Translations under genes and position numbers: made by a program
From: Pseudonocardiaceae bacterium YIM PH 21723
Lineage (GTDB): Bacteria; Actinomycetota; Actinomycetes; Mycobacteriales; Pseudonocardiaceae
Direction of reading: 5' to 3'
Assembly: GCA_003600225.1 (NCBI GenBank)
Contig: QZFT01000020.1
Location: forward strand, 62,001 to 126,000
Length of the DNA stretch: 64,000 bases
Shown: positions 19,801-26,949 of the stretch, piece by piece
How the letters are laid out: each line of letters starts with the position of its first letter
How positions within the stretch are numbered: position 1 is the first letter of the stretch
Notes under the pieces: model-generated
Seen by the model: only the letters and a program-made list of their open reading frames with translations
Told to the model about the DNA's origin: nothing
Databases searched by the model: none

Positions 19801-19921
19801 GATCACCGCGGATGAGAACCGGTTCGGTGTGGGCTTCGCCCTCCGGGTCGGTGAACTGATTCGCGAGGGTATCTCGCGCCTGGCGACCGCGCCGGATTCC
19901 GCGCCGGCGAACGCGAACTGA
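16898..19921 (+). CDS. NRPS with A-T-C architecture, no release domain
   Basis: 1007 aa. The adenylation domain spans about residues 5-480 with FTSGSTGRPKG near 138, NNVYGPTEGT, and SSGKVDRR at the end. Carrier domain FFALGGNSLMAI with the pantetheine Ser near 526. The condensation domain runs from about 575 to the C-terminus with HHAVLDA near 727, where the usual final Gly of HHxxxDG is Ala. My by-eye specificity residues are D-A-F-L-V-G-V-T-L-K: a true alpha-amino acid (Asp235 kept), perhaps aliphatic. No TE follows. GGGGGAAAG precedes ATG. The C-terminal C domain suggests transfer of the P450-modified aminoacyl group to, or from, a partner outside this protein. Confidence 0.92.
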   Translation: MSEIHTLHERFDKAAPDGLAVNDLTYREIRDHAEALARGLVASGVRHGDVVGLHLDRSPVAIVAMLAVLKAGAAYLPLPTDYPDDRLRHMVRETDAVLVLSESGYQAEVPVRDPRELADVPGTPLPAVGPEDLAYVIFTSGSTGRPKGVGVTHGGAVNLVAAHQSYVHFGPQETVLQLAPTAFDASAFEIWGALANGARLLLAAPTYHALEELPRCLREEQVTTLLLTPALFHVMVDRHLETLGTVRQLVVGGDAMSAGHAHRYVEHKTAQGEPFLFNNVYGPTEGTTLVSSHPMSEVPADAAVLPLGMAIDGADLYLLAPDLRPVRPGERGEIHIGGRAVARGYLKQPARTAESFLPDPFSSTPGSRMYATGDEGRLRPDGLIEFIGRLDTQVKVRGHRVELAEVEQAILSHPAITAACVLLTDEHLVAHIAGTVAREDLLTYLRTTLPEYMLPAQVVEHPALPLTSSGKVDRRVLADHRVAESPEAAAGEELTPAEEVLAEVWRTVLGVAAVGPSSDFFALGGNSLMAIRVLGAAEDRGLILDLPRLFKNTTLRAVCAGLSLSSAATEQADEDEFALLDSEDLAKVPSSVVSAMPATRLQLDMNLESKTSVQATCVDTVSREISLPLKEDALRRALDDIAQGHPILRTRFDLTTFSLPVQLVEPDAAIPLTVDDHQGMDAVGLIVRHENAMRELAAPFDPEVAPLFRVHAARLGEDRFQLSYAFHHAVLDAWSESVLALELLRGYQAHLAGDQATFAPPAPLAEYVKLERAALANEASREYFRGFADAVIPEADRQERRYQTISLRLPDEHARGLAENVAVHGIPVKSQVFAAFYTAVASLSATREPVVGISVNGRPETTGGDRTLGLFLNRLPVRLAPTDTWLGLARAAQQAEQDLLPHRRFPFSEVRDLLGGSPFEMAFSYTLHARNELVDEGLTTRAEDRRVQSTLPVRVEVISDGQLGFSLEITADENRFGVGFALRVGELIREGISRLATAPDSAPANAN

Positions 19922-19926
19922 TCGTT

Positions 19927-19955
19927 GTGGCTTCGGGGTCCGGCCCCGAAGCCAC
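19927..19955 (+). terminator. Hairpin terminator after the NRPS operon
   Basis: A perfect 12-bp stem (19927-19938 pairing with 19944-19955) with a 5-nt loop starts five bases after the NRPS stop codon. No U-tract follows, as is common in high-GC actinomycetes. It marks the 3' end of the mbtH-TEII-P450-NRPS transcript. Confidence 0.75.
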
Positions 19956-20427
19956 AGCGGCGGGAAAGCGGAACCGGGTAGTTGCCGACGGTGTCAACCC
20001 CGGCGCCGCGCGGACGAAGGGCGCGGCCGTGGCGGCGGCGATACGCAGCAGCTTCACCCGGGGGACGCTCGGCAACAGGTCCCCCACTCGTGTGTCCGAC
20101 GCACACAGCGTGTCGCCCCGCCACCACGTCAGGCTCCCCGTCTGCCTCACCCGTATCCCGGTCATCCATGGACGATCGGGCCCTTCACCGCCGGGCGCCG
20201 CTCGCCGCCCTGGGAGACCGCCCCCACACACCCGCCGGTGTCGAATTCCCCTACGCCGCCAAGATCTACCGCGGCCGCTTCGGCATGCCCACGCCGCTCT
20301 CAGTGAGCGAAGCAGGCATCCGCAATCAGGTGTACCGCGGTATGTCCCCACGCCGTGGGGTGAACGGATAGCTCACGTGGCGGAACCGGACATCGGGTCG
20401 CGATCACCTCAGGAGGGTGAAACAGGA
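19956..20427. other. Convergent intergenic region
   Basis: About 470 bp between the NRPS operon and the exporter gene. Open frames exist on both strands but none has a recognisable protein or a ribosome site. Possibly remnant DNA; I see no repeat or mobile-element signature. Confidence 0.4.
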
Positions 20428-20458
20428 TCCGGTGGCACGCCATGACGGTGCCACCGGA
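20428..20458 (-). terminator. Hairpin terminator of the exporter gene
   Basis: An 11-bp perfect inverted repeat (20428-20438 with 20448-20458, 9-nt loop) begins 11 bases beyond the stop codon of the minus-strand exporter gene and is followed on that strand by TCCTGTTTC. Confidence 0.7.
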
Positions 20459-20469
20459 CCTGTTCGTTA

Positions 20470-22062
20470 TTACCTCGCTGCAGCGGAACGGCCGCGCAGG
20501 ACGAGGGCGGCGACCGCCCCCACCAGCACGGCCGCGGTCAGCAAGAGCAGTGACGCGTGAATGGCGTCGGTGAGCGCCTGGTGGTACAGCGCGGCGAGGG
20601 CATCACTCACCACCCCGCCCGGCTGGGTCCCCAATCCGGGCGCCCCGCCGAATTCCGTTGCCTCGCCGCCCAATTGCCCGGCCCTGCGCAGGAATTCCTC
20701 CCTGTACTCAGCAGGCAACTTCGCGGCGAGCTCCGGCGTCTGGGCACGGATCGAGTCGGGCAGCCAACCCTGCAACAGCACACTGACGGCGGCGATACCG
20801 ACCACACTCGCCACCTGCCGGACCGCGTTGTAGGTTCCGGACGCCGCACCGAGCATCTGCCCGGGGATACCGTTCATCGCGACGTTGGCCAGCGGCGCGA
20901 ACGCCGTACCGGTGCCGATTCCAATGATGATCAGCACCAGCGCCAGCGTCCATGGGCTGGTCTGTGGCGTGGTGACCAACACGGTGATCAGGATGCCCAG
21001 CGCATAAATCAGGAAGCCGACGACGACCACCCACTTACCGCTGATCTTGTCGGACAGCCGGCCGGCCATCGGTCCCGCGATCCCGCCCGCGATGGCCATC
21101 GGCACCAAGATCAGTCCTGCCATCCCGGGCGACACCTGCTGCACGGACTGCATGAACAGGGACAGCGGCAGGTAGAAACCGGTCAGCGAAAACCCGACCG
21201 ATCCCGCAATGACCGTGGCCACACTGAAGTTGAATCCACGAAACAGTGCGAGTGGAATCAACGGCTCGCCCCGGTTGTACCGTTGCCAGATCACGAACAC
21301 GCCGATCAACACCACTCCGGCCACAAGCATCCCGGAGATCGTCACTGGCCCCGTCACCGTCCCCCACCGGTAGTGCTGACCGTTCTGCAGGCCGAAGACG
21401 AGCAGAAAGATCCCCAGTCCGGACAACAGGGTGCCAAGCAGGTCGGTCCCCCGCTTGTGCCGGGGCAGCGCCCCCGGGACCAGCCGGACGGTCATCACCA
21501 GACCGAGGATGCCAATGGGCACGTTGATCAGGAAAATCCACTGCCAGCCGACCGTGCCTACCAGGACACCACCGAACAGCGGGCCCACGATAGAGGCCAG
21601 TGCGGCTACCGCGCCCCATATTCCCAAGGCCGCTCCCCTGCGCTCGGCGGGGAATAGGGTGGAGATGAACGCCATGGTCTGCGGGGTCATCAGCGCCGCG
21701 CCGATTCCCTGCACTGCCCGGGCCACGATCAGCATCTCGACGCTGGCCGATAGCCCACACCACAACGAAGCCAACGTGAACACGGCCATACCGGTCAGGA
21801 ACACCGGTTTGCGTCCCCATTGGTCACCCAGCCTGCCCGCCAGCAACAACGGGACCGAGTAAGTGAGCAGGTAGACGCTGTTAACCCAGGTGATCTGGTT
21901 GAGATCGGTGTGCAGAGTGACCAGCATCTGCGGAATGGCGATGTTCACGATGGTGGTATCCATCGTGACGAGGAAGAACCCAATACACAGAGCCGATAGG
22001 GCGATCCACGGATTAACCTTCGCCGTGGCACTATCATCCTGCACAATTACTTTGCTTGTCAT
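20470..22062 (-). CDS. DHA2-family MFS drug exporter (EmrB/QacA type)
   Basis: 530 aa with about 14 hydrophobic helices. Family motifs: LAGRLGDQWGRKPVFL between helices 2 and 3 (motif A), WQWIFLINVPIG (DHA2 motif) and the preceding GPLFGGVLVG stretch (motif C). Proton-driven export of drugs or the cluster's own product across the cytoplasmic membrane; self-resistance is the likely role. Convergent with the NRPS operon, and followed upstream by a decayed FAD oxidase and a LysR gene on the same strand, which probably regulates it. Confidence 0.93.
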   Translation of the reverse strand: MTSKVIVQDDSATAKVNPWIALSALCIGFFLVTMDTTIVNIAIPQMLVTLHTDLNQITWVNSVYLLTYSVPLLLAGRLGDQWGRKPVFLTGMAVFTLASLWCGLSASVEMLIVARAVQGIGAALMTPQTMAFISTLFPAERRGAALGIWGAVAALASIVGPLFGGVLVGTVGWQWIFLINVPIGILGLVMTVRLVPGALPRHKRGTDLLGTLLSGLGIFLLVFGLQNGQHYRWGTVTGPVTISGMLVAGVVLIGVFVIWQRYNRGEPLIPLALFRGFNFSVATVIAGSVGFSLTGFYLPLSLFMQSVQQVSPGMAGLILVPMAIAGGIAGPMAGRLSDKISGKWVVVVGFLIYALGILITVLVTTPQTSPWTLALVLIIIGIGTGTAFAPLANVAMNGIPGQMLGAASGTYNAVRQVASVVGIAAVSVLLQGWLPDSIRAQTPELAAKLPAEYREEFLRRAGQLGGEATEFGGAPGLGTQPGGVVSDALAALYHQALTDAIHASLLLLTAAVLVGAVAALVLRGRSAAAR

Positions 22063-22091
22063 CGTGAAACTCCATCCCCAGTTATCATTTA

Positions 22092-22414
22092 CTACTGAGC
22101 GGGCTCGATGTCCCGCGTGTAGCGGAACAGAGTCGCCGGCTCGGCTTTGGCCTTGATCCCGGCCAGTCGTAGCCGGGGCGGCTCGTCATAGAGGTACTGA
22201 GGGTGGTCCGCGGCCGCCGCGAAACGCACTGCGGCCCGCGCATCATTGCCATCTGCCACCCTGACGACCAGTGCCGGATGTTGGGCGATACCGCCTGATA
22301 ACCGGTCAGTTCCTGGTCGATGTCACCATGCCCTGCTTCGATCACGACGCCGATCACCTGGCGTCTGAGCTCGCGGGTGTCTTGCGGGCGAAAGTCCATT
22401 CGTGAAGTTCCCAT
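22092..22414 (-). pseudogene. FAD-linked oxidase relic with internal deletion and frameshift
   Basis: The start reads like the N-terminus of a BBE-like oxidase (RRQVIGVVIEAG, then ELTGYQ). After a frameshift it continues IAQHPALVVRVADGNDARAA and AVRFAAAADHP, matching the FAD_binding_4 entry of the intact paralogue at 23.9-25.3 kb. It then jumps straight to RLRLAGIKAKAEPATLFRY, the usual BBE-domain ending. About 350 residues, including the His that binds FAD, are gone. This is a decayed third copy of the FAD oxidases in the window. Confidence 0.65.
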
Positions 22415-22567
22415 TGCTACCGATCCCGACCCAAACGGCGGGGTCCCGTGGACCCATAGTCCAACCAAAGGTGATCAGAAAGCAAAGATCAGGAACTTCT
22501 CACACGCAGAAGTAATGGTTATACGAGCAGGTGAGCGCCCTTCTCGGCAGACCTGCTGACGGAGATT

Positions 22568-23485
22568 TCAGCCGTTGGTCGGTTCCGCCAGCGACTCGCC
22601 GGCTGGGAACGCCTGCCGTGCGTATCGCACGAAAACCCGGGCAGCGGGGCTGATGGGCCCCACCGACCGCCAGATCAGTCCCATCCTGCCGCGGATTCCG
22701 GGATCGGCGAACCGCACGGCTCGCAGAGTGTCCGGGTACTCATCGATCATGGAAACGGGCAGTATCGCGGGCGCGAATTCCCGCGCGGCGAGGTCGGCCA
22801 GCATCGGCAGATTACTGACCTCTATGGTGACCTTCGGCTGGAATCCGGCGGACTCACACTCCTGCTCCAGACACGCACGAATCCCACTGCCCCTGGGCAA
22901 GCAGATCAGGGGGCGATCGCGCAGCTCGTCGATCGAGATGAATCGCCGGTCCGCCAACTGATCACTGGGTGAGACTGCCAGGACGATTTCCTCGTCGAAC
23001 AGGACATCGACCTCGATGCCCTCGGGAGTGTCGCCGGTCAATGCGGCCAGCGCGATATCGAGTCGACCGTCCGCGACCGAATCGACCAGGTTCTCCGTGT
23101 TGTCCTCCGAGAGGCTGATCTCCACCCCGGGGTAGCTTTTGTGGAAGTCGGCCAGCATGGACGGCAGCCCTTCCAGCGTGAGGCCCGCCCGAACCATTCC
23201 CATGGCCACCCGGCCACGCACGACCCCGGTGAACTCGTCCACCGTGTGACGCAGCTTGGCCACACCGTCAAGGGCCTGCCGGGCATACGGGAGGACTGCC
23301 TCGCCCGCGCTGGTCAACCGGACCGTGCGGCCCCTGCGGTCGAGCAGATCCAGTCCGAGTTCTCGCTCCAGACGCCTCACCTGGGCACTCACACCGGGCT
23401 GTGCCACGAAGCACCGAGCTGCCGCTTTGGTGAAACTGGCTTCCTCTGCCACTGCGACGAAGTACTCAAGCTGGCGCAACTCCAC
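22568..23485 (-). CDS. LysR-family transcriptional regulator
   Basis: 305 aa. N-terminal winged HTH reads MELRQLEYFVAVAEEASFTK, then AQPGVSAQVRRLERELG. The C-terminal periplasmic-binding-like effector domain covers about residues 90-290, with the typical LICLPRGSGIR stretch. It binds DNA as a tetramer and responds to a small co-inducer. Closest plausible targets are the exporter downstream on the same strand and the FAD oxidase upstream. No T-N11-A box could be confidently picked out. Confidence 0.9.
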   Translation of the reverse strand: MELRQLEYFVAVAEEASFTKAAARCFVAQPGVSAQVRRLERELGLDLLDRRGRTVRLTSAGEAVLPYARQALDGVAKLRHTVDEFTGVVRGRVAMGMVRAGLTLEGLPSMLADFHKSYPGVEISLSEDNTENLVDSVADGRLDIALAALTGDTPEGIEVDVLFDEEIVLAVSPSDQLADRRFISIDELRDRPLICLPRGSGIRACLEQECESAGFQPKVTIEVSNLPMLADLAAREFAPAILPVSMIDEYPDTLRAVRFADPGIRGRMGLIWRSVGPISPAARVFVRYARQAFPAGESLAEPTNG

Positions 23486-23659
23486 GCCGCGAGCGTATCC
23501 AGGTGGCCTTGCGCTGGCAACGATCCGGGCCGCCGGGCGGCGATCAGATCAACACGCCCCGTCAGCGCTACGCCGGCCACGAGGTCTCCGGTATTCACGA
23601 CCTTCTCGGCCGAAGATCGCGATCTACCGGAGACCCCATCTACCCGGTCGGCGACACGC

Positions 23660-23872
23660 CGTCAGCGCAACACCTGTGAAATACGGCTGAACTGGATCAA
23701 GGCCGGGTTCGCCGCCTTACAGTCGTTCCCCCGCAACGGCACCGCTACCGCAGCCACTCCGAGTACAACGCCGCCGTCGATCGCTACACCCGCTGGTGCA
23801 ACCAGCGAGCCACACCCAGGCAATTTCGCCGGAGGCTCTCCACCCAGTATCCGGCCAAGGTTGCGTGCTGAG
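23660..23872 (+). mobile_element. IS630-family transposase C-terminal relic
   Basis: Two frames carry pieces of the C-terminus of an IS630-type transposase. LNWIKAGFAALQSF is followed, after a shift, by RYRSHSEYNAAVDRYTRWCN and a tail ending YPAKVAC. The catalytic DDE core, the N-terminus and both inverted ends are missing. The rest of 23486-23882 has no gene. Confidence 0.5.
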
Positions 23873-23882
23873 CCACAGGAGG

Positions 23883-25289
23883 TCAGCGGACGGCCACCGG
23901 CGGGATGTTGTGGTTGAGCCGGAAGAGATTGTTCGGGTCGTACTGGGCCTTGAGCTGAGTCAGTCGCACGTAGTCCTGGCTGTCATAAGACGCGCGCACC
24001 GCATCGATGTCCGCACTTTCGCCGGACAGGAAATTCAGGTACTGCCCACGCGAGCGGGCGCGGACCGTGTCGAGCACCGTTCGATGCGTGACCCTGACCC
24101 GATCCAGCTCTTCCGCCCCCGGTACCTGGCTGCTGAACCGCGAGCCGACCCCCAGCAGAAAACGCGCGTCCCGGTGACCGACGGCATTGGGGACCGTCGC
24201 CGGTCGGGCCAGGGCCCCACCCAGATGCCGGATCTCCACCACACACGGGAATTTCCCGCCGGGGCCTGCGATCGACATGATCGCGTCGGCGTCAGCCGAA
24301 TCCAGGTCTTCGAGCATCGCATTGGTGGAGTAGAACGGGTTGGGGTCGGTGGGGTCGTTGCAGATCGTTTCCGACTTCAGGTACGGGACCTCACCAAGAC
24401 CGTCGAGCAGCACGGGACCTGCCGCACGCAACGGCGCCACCAATCGCTCCCCGGTGACCGAATCGCCGGCGTAGGCCACACGGAGCTGGAGCACATGGCG
24501 CCCACGCAGCATCGGCGGCAGAAACGGCACGTCCGGGAACGGGATCATCGCGATCGAGGTTGTCATGTCATCTGGCACGTCCGCGGTCCAGCGAATCCAT
24601 TGGCGCAATACCTCCGGCACTCCGGTCGGATCGAAATAGAGCGATCCGCCATACAGCGAGCTCACCGGGAAAAGGTCCACCTCAAGCGAGGTGACCACGC
24701 CGAAGTTACCCCCGGCGCCGCGCACCGCCCAGAACAGATCAGGGTCGCTGTCAGCAGTGACCTGCCTCAGCCGGCCGTCAGGGGTTACGAGCTCCAGTCC
24801 ACGCACATGGTCGGCGGCGTACCCGAATTTCCTGGCGAGCAGGCCGATGCCACCCCCGAGGACATAGGAGACCGCACCGACCAGCGGGGTACTCCCGGAC
24901 AACGGCGCCAGACCATATGGCGCGGCGGCCTCGATCACCTGCTGCCATTGGACGCCCGCTGCCATCCGAGCGCTGCGGCGCTGTGGATCGACGTGCAGCT
25001 CACGCAGGCCACTGGTACGGATCAGCATGCCACCGTCAATGAACGCACCCAGTCCATGTCCGGCCGACAGCACAGCGACCGGAAGCCCATGCTCCGCGGC
25101 GAAAGCGACAGCACCACGAACATCGTCGGTATCCGTCGCCGTGACGATGACATCCGGAGTGCGTGGCTCGTGCAGCTGGAAACCAGTCCGTTCCTGGTCA
25201 TACGCCTCATCCCCTGGCAACGTCACCGCGCCCCGCACCCGACGACGAAGCTCAGCTATACCCCCGGAGAGGGCGGATATTCGATTCAT
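23883..25289 (-). CDS. BBE-like FAD-dependent oxidase 1
   Basis: 468 aa. FAD_binding_4 domain about residues 40-185 and a BBE C-terminus ending QYDPNNLFRLNHNI. His78 in SAGHGLGAF is the expected 8alpha-FAD attachment. The position of the second (Cys) link is taken by Thr in SGSTPLVGAVS, so mono-covalent flavin is predicted. Secreted and cytosolic members both exist; no signal peptide is seen here. Such enzymes oxidise alcohols, hydroxymethyl groups or C-N/C-C bonds in natural products. GAAGGGGAA precedes ATG. Paralogue at 53.3-54.7 kb. Upstream DNA holds a tandem repeat (25386-25426). Confidence 0.88.
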   Translation of the reverse strand: MNRISALSGGIAELRRRVRGAVTLPGDEAYDQERTGFQLHEPRTPDVIVTATDTDDVRGAVAFAAEHGLPVAVLSAGHGLGAFIDGGMLIRTSGLRELHVDPQRRSARMAAGVQWQQVIEAAAPYGLAPLSGSTPLVGAVSYVLGGGIGLLARKFGYAADHVRGLELVTPDGRLRQVTADSDPDLFWAVRGAGGNFGVVTSLEVDLFPVSSLYGGSLYFDPTGVPEVLRQWIRWTADVPDDMTTSIAMIPFPDVPFLPPMLRGRHVLQLRVAYAGDSVTGERLVAPLRAAGPVLLDGLGEVPYLKSETICNDPTDPNPFYSTNAMLEDLDSADADAIMSIAGPGGKFPCVVEIRHLGGALARPATVPNAVGHRDARFLLGVGSRFSSQVPGAEELDRVRVTHRTVLDTVRARSRGQYLNFLSGESADIDAVRASYDSQDYVRLTQLKAQYDPNNLFRLNHNIPPVAVR

Positions 25290-25385
25290 GATTTCCCCTT
25301 CACTTCTACGTTCACGCGAGAGCCCGCACTCTCACCGGTCTTCCGTGATCGAGCTGGCAGGCTCTCATCGATCATGCCGCACCGA

Positions 25386-25426
25386 CGTATCGGCACCTTA
25401 AGTAAGCGTATCGGTACCTTAAGTAA
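25386..25426. promoter_or_regulatory. Tandem 21-bp-spaced operator-like repeats
   Basis: A 20-mer beginning CGTATCGG and ending CCTTAAGTAA occurs at 25386-25405 and again at 25407-25426 with one mismatch. The offset is 21 bp, two helical turns, about 100 bp upstream of the FAD oxidase start. Each copy contains the palindrome CTTAAG. This looks like a pair of binding sites for a dimeric repressor or activator acting on the FAD oxidase promoter. Confidence 0.6.
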
Positions 25427-25479
25427 CTACACCCGCGTGTCAGTCGTAGCGGGGTGCGCCCCAGGGTCGCTCCAACGAT

Positions 25480-25690
25480 TGTTGATCATGGGAGACCGAG
25501 GAGCCGGCAGAGGCGCGGAATGGCGGGCCCGAGCCGGCAGGGGGCTTCGGCGATATCGCGGCGTCCGGCCAGGTGCAGGGTTCCGACGGCCAGTGGTTTC
25601 GCGCGAGCGCGGCGGGTCCGGTGTTCGGCGGGCAGGTTGGTGACTCCGAGCGCGACGACCGCGGAGAGCGGGTTGCCGCTGTGCGGCATC
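25480..25690 (-). mobile_element. Probable ISAs1-family transposase relic
   Basis: A minus-strand frame reads PLAVGTLHLAGRRDIAEA followed by CRLLGLP and a stop. It resembles the extreme C-terminus of ISAs1-type transposases (RNLA..LLRLAGHTNIAxA). No DDE residues or terminal repeats survive. Between this and the FAD oxidase start lies the promoter region. Confidence 0.35.
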
Positions 25691-25698
25691 CCCGGGAT

Positions 25699-25733
25699 GG
25701 TGCTCGTTTCGGTTCAGGCCGAAAACGAGCACC
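25699..25733 (-). terminator. Hairpin downstream of the SRPBCC gene
   Basis: A 14/15-bp imperfect inverted repeat (25699-25712 with 25719-25733, one bulged base) starts 17 bases past the stop of the minus-strand SRPBCC gene. No U-tract. Likely transcription terminator. Confidence 0.6.
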
Positions 25734-25749
25734 GACCCCGGGGAATGGA

Positions 25750-26211
25750 TCACGGCTTTGAGGCCAGAGATGCTTCCAGTTGGTCGAGCAACAGCTTCAT
25801 GCCCAGTTCACGGCTGACCACCGGCTCTTCGACATCCAGGTATGCACCGGAATCGGTGACCACCAGTCTGGTGCCTGTCCCCTCCGCCCGGAATTCCATG
25901 GTGCCCACCGACACGGACAGCAGTCGATCGTCGATGTGCATGGTGGAGGCCGTCACGATGCGCTCGTCAGGAACGATGTTCTGGTAGACGGCGTGGTAGT
26001 GCGACGTGAAACCCTTCTGGGTCCAGACACTGCTGAGGGTTTCCCTGCCACCGATGCGGAAATCCAGCTCCAGCGGGCCGCTGTTCACCCCTTCATGCGG
26101 CGCGGTGAACCACTTCGCCTTCGCTTCAGGCGAGGACCACGCCGCGAACACGGCTGCGGGCGGTTGAGTGAAGATGTGCTCGACGGTGTAGGTGTCGTGC
26201 TGAACGCTCAT
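25750..26211 (-). CDS. SRPBCC (AHSA1-type) protein
   Basis: 153 aa. Starts MSVQHDTYTVEHIFTQPPAA with AVFAAWSSPEAKAKWF, then GGRETL; this is the START-like helix-grip fold of activator-of-Hsp90-like proteins in actinomycetes. The fold binds hydrophobic ligands; function unknown. Its ATG overlaps the stop of the upstream ArsR reading frame (ATGA), the classic ArsR-SRPBCC pairing. That regulator is broken here, so this gene may be unregulated or silent. Confidence 0.82.
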   Translation of the reverse strand: MSVQHDTYTVEHIFTQPPAAVFAAWSSPEAKAKWFTAPHEGVNSGPLELDFRIGGRETLSSVWTQKGFTSHYHAVYQNIVPDERIVTASTMHIDDRLLSVSVGTMEFRAEGTGTRLVVTDSGAYLDVEEPVVSRELGMKLLLDQLEASLASKP

Positions 26212-26529
26212 TGCTCCTCCAGATAATCACCAAAGCGATCAAGCCGCTCTCCCAGATCCGTTTCCGTTGCGCCACCCAGAGCTCGATCTGGCTCAGCGCC
26301 TGCGCTTCCAGCCGGCAGGTGCGTACCCTGCCGACCTTCTCGGAGCTGACCACACCGCTATCCAGCAGCACCAGGAGGCGCTGGACGACGGCGGGAAGCG
26401 AGATGCGCAACGGTTCGGCGAGCTGACTCACCGAGGCGACACTACGGCTGAGCCGGTCAACCATGGTGCGCCCACTGGGATCGGCAGGGCATGGAAAACC
26501 CTGTCCAGCACGGCCGATTGGTCAAGTAT
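26208..26529 (-). pseudogene. ArsR-family regulator with three lesions
   Basis: Reassembled across frames, the protein reads LDQSAVLDRVFHAL-[A]DPSGRTMVDRLSR, then the HTH SVSQLAEPLRISLPAVVQRL, and ends LDRFGDYLEEQ. Each join needs one missing base: at CTG-CCGAT near 26487 and at GAGAGC-GGC near 26247. The start codon position holds ATA. The restored stop overlaps the SRPBCC start exactly. Three independent defects argue for real decay rather than sequencing error. Confidence 0.65.
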
Positions 26530-26949
26530 GTTGATTCACTCGGAGAAGTCAAGCCGTTACTCTGCGTCAGATGAGTTCCGGCGCGCCGTGGCAGGCACCG
26601 GACGGGAAAGCGCCCCGCAGCTGGTTCCGGAACGGGCCTGACGTGATAATGACAACGCGGCACGATAGAACGACTTATGGAGCCCTGGGGAGCGGACGGT
26701 CCACCGGGAACGTCTATCTGGTGAATGTGACTCTTGTGCGGTCTTAGCCGGCGAAAGCCATATTCGCCAGGCCGGGCGTCGGCCGTCTGGCGCCAAGCGC
26801 ATGCCCCGATCGGCTACCCCGATCGGGATGCCCTCAGATACCCCATGAGGGCCAGTCCAACGATCTGGCGAATCCCGACTCGCATGGCGATGATTGAACT
26901 GTCCAATCTGACAACATCGCCATAGCTGATGCAATTAAAGGATGGCCCC
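26530..26949. other. Intergenic region before the acyl-AMP ligase
   Basis: About 420 bp with no recognisable gene. The last 80 bp are A/T-rich relative to surroundings and contain the AAAGGA ribosome site (26937-26942) of the ligase. A promoter is expected here but no clear -10/-35 pair is evident. Confidence 0.4.

Noticed and set aside
20557-21657. 366-codon plus-strand frame opposite the exporter
   Set aside because: Antisense to a clear 14-helix MFS protein; His/Gln/Arg-rich shadow.
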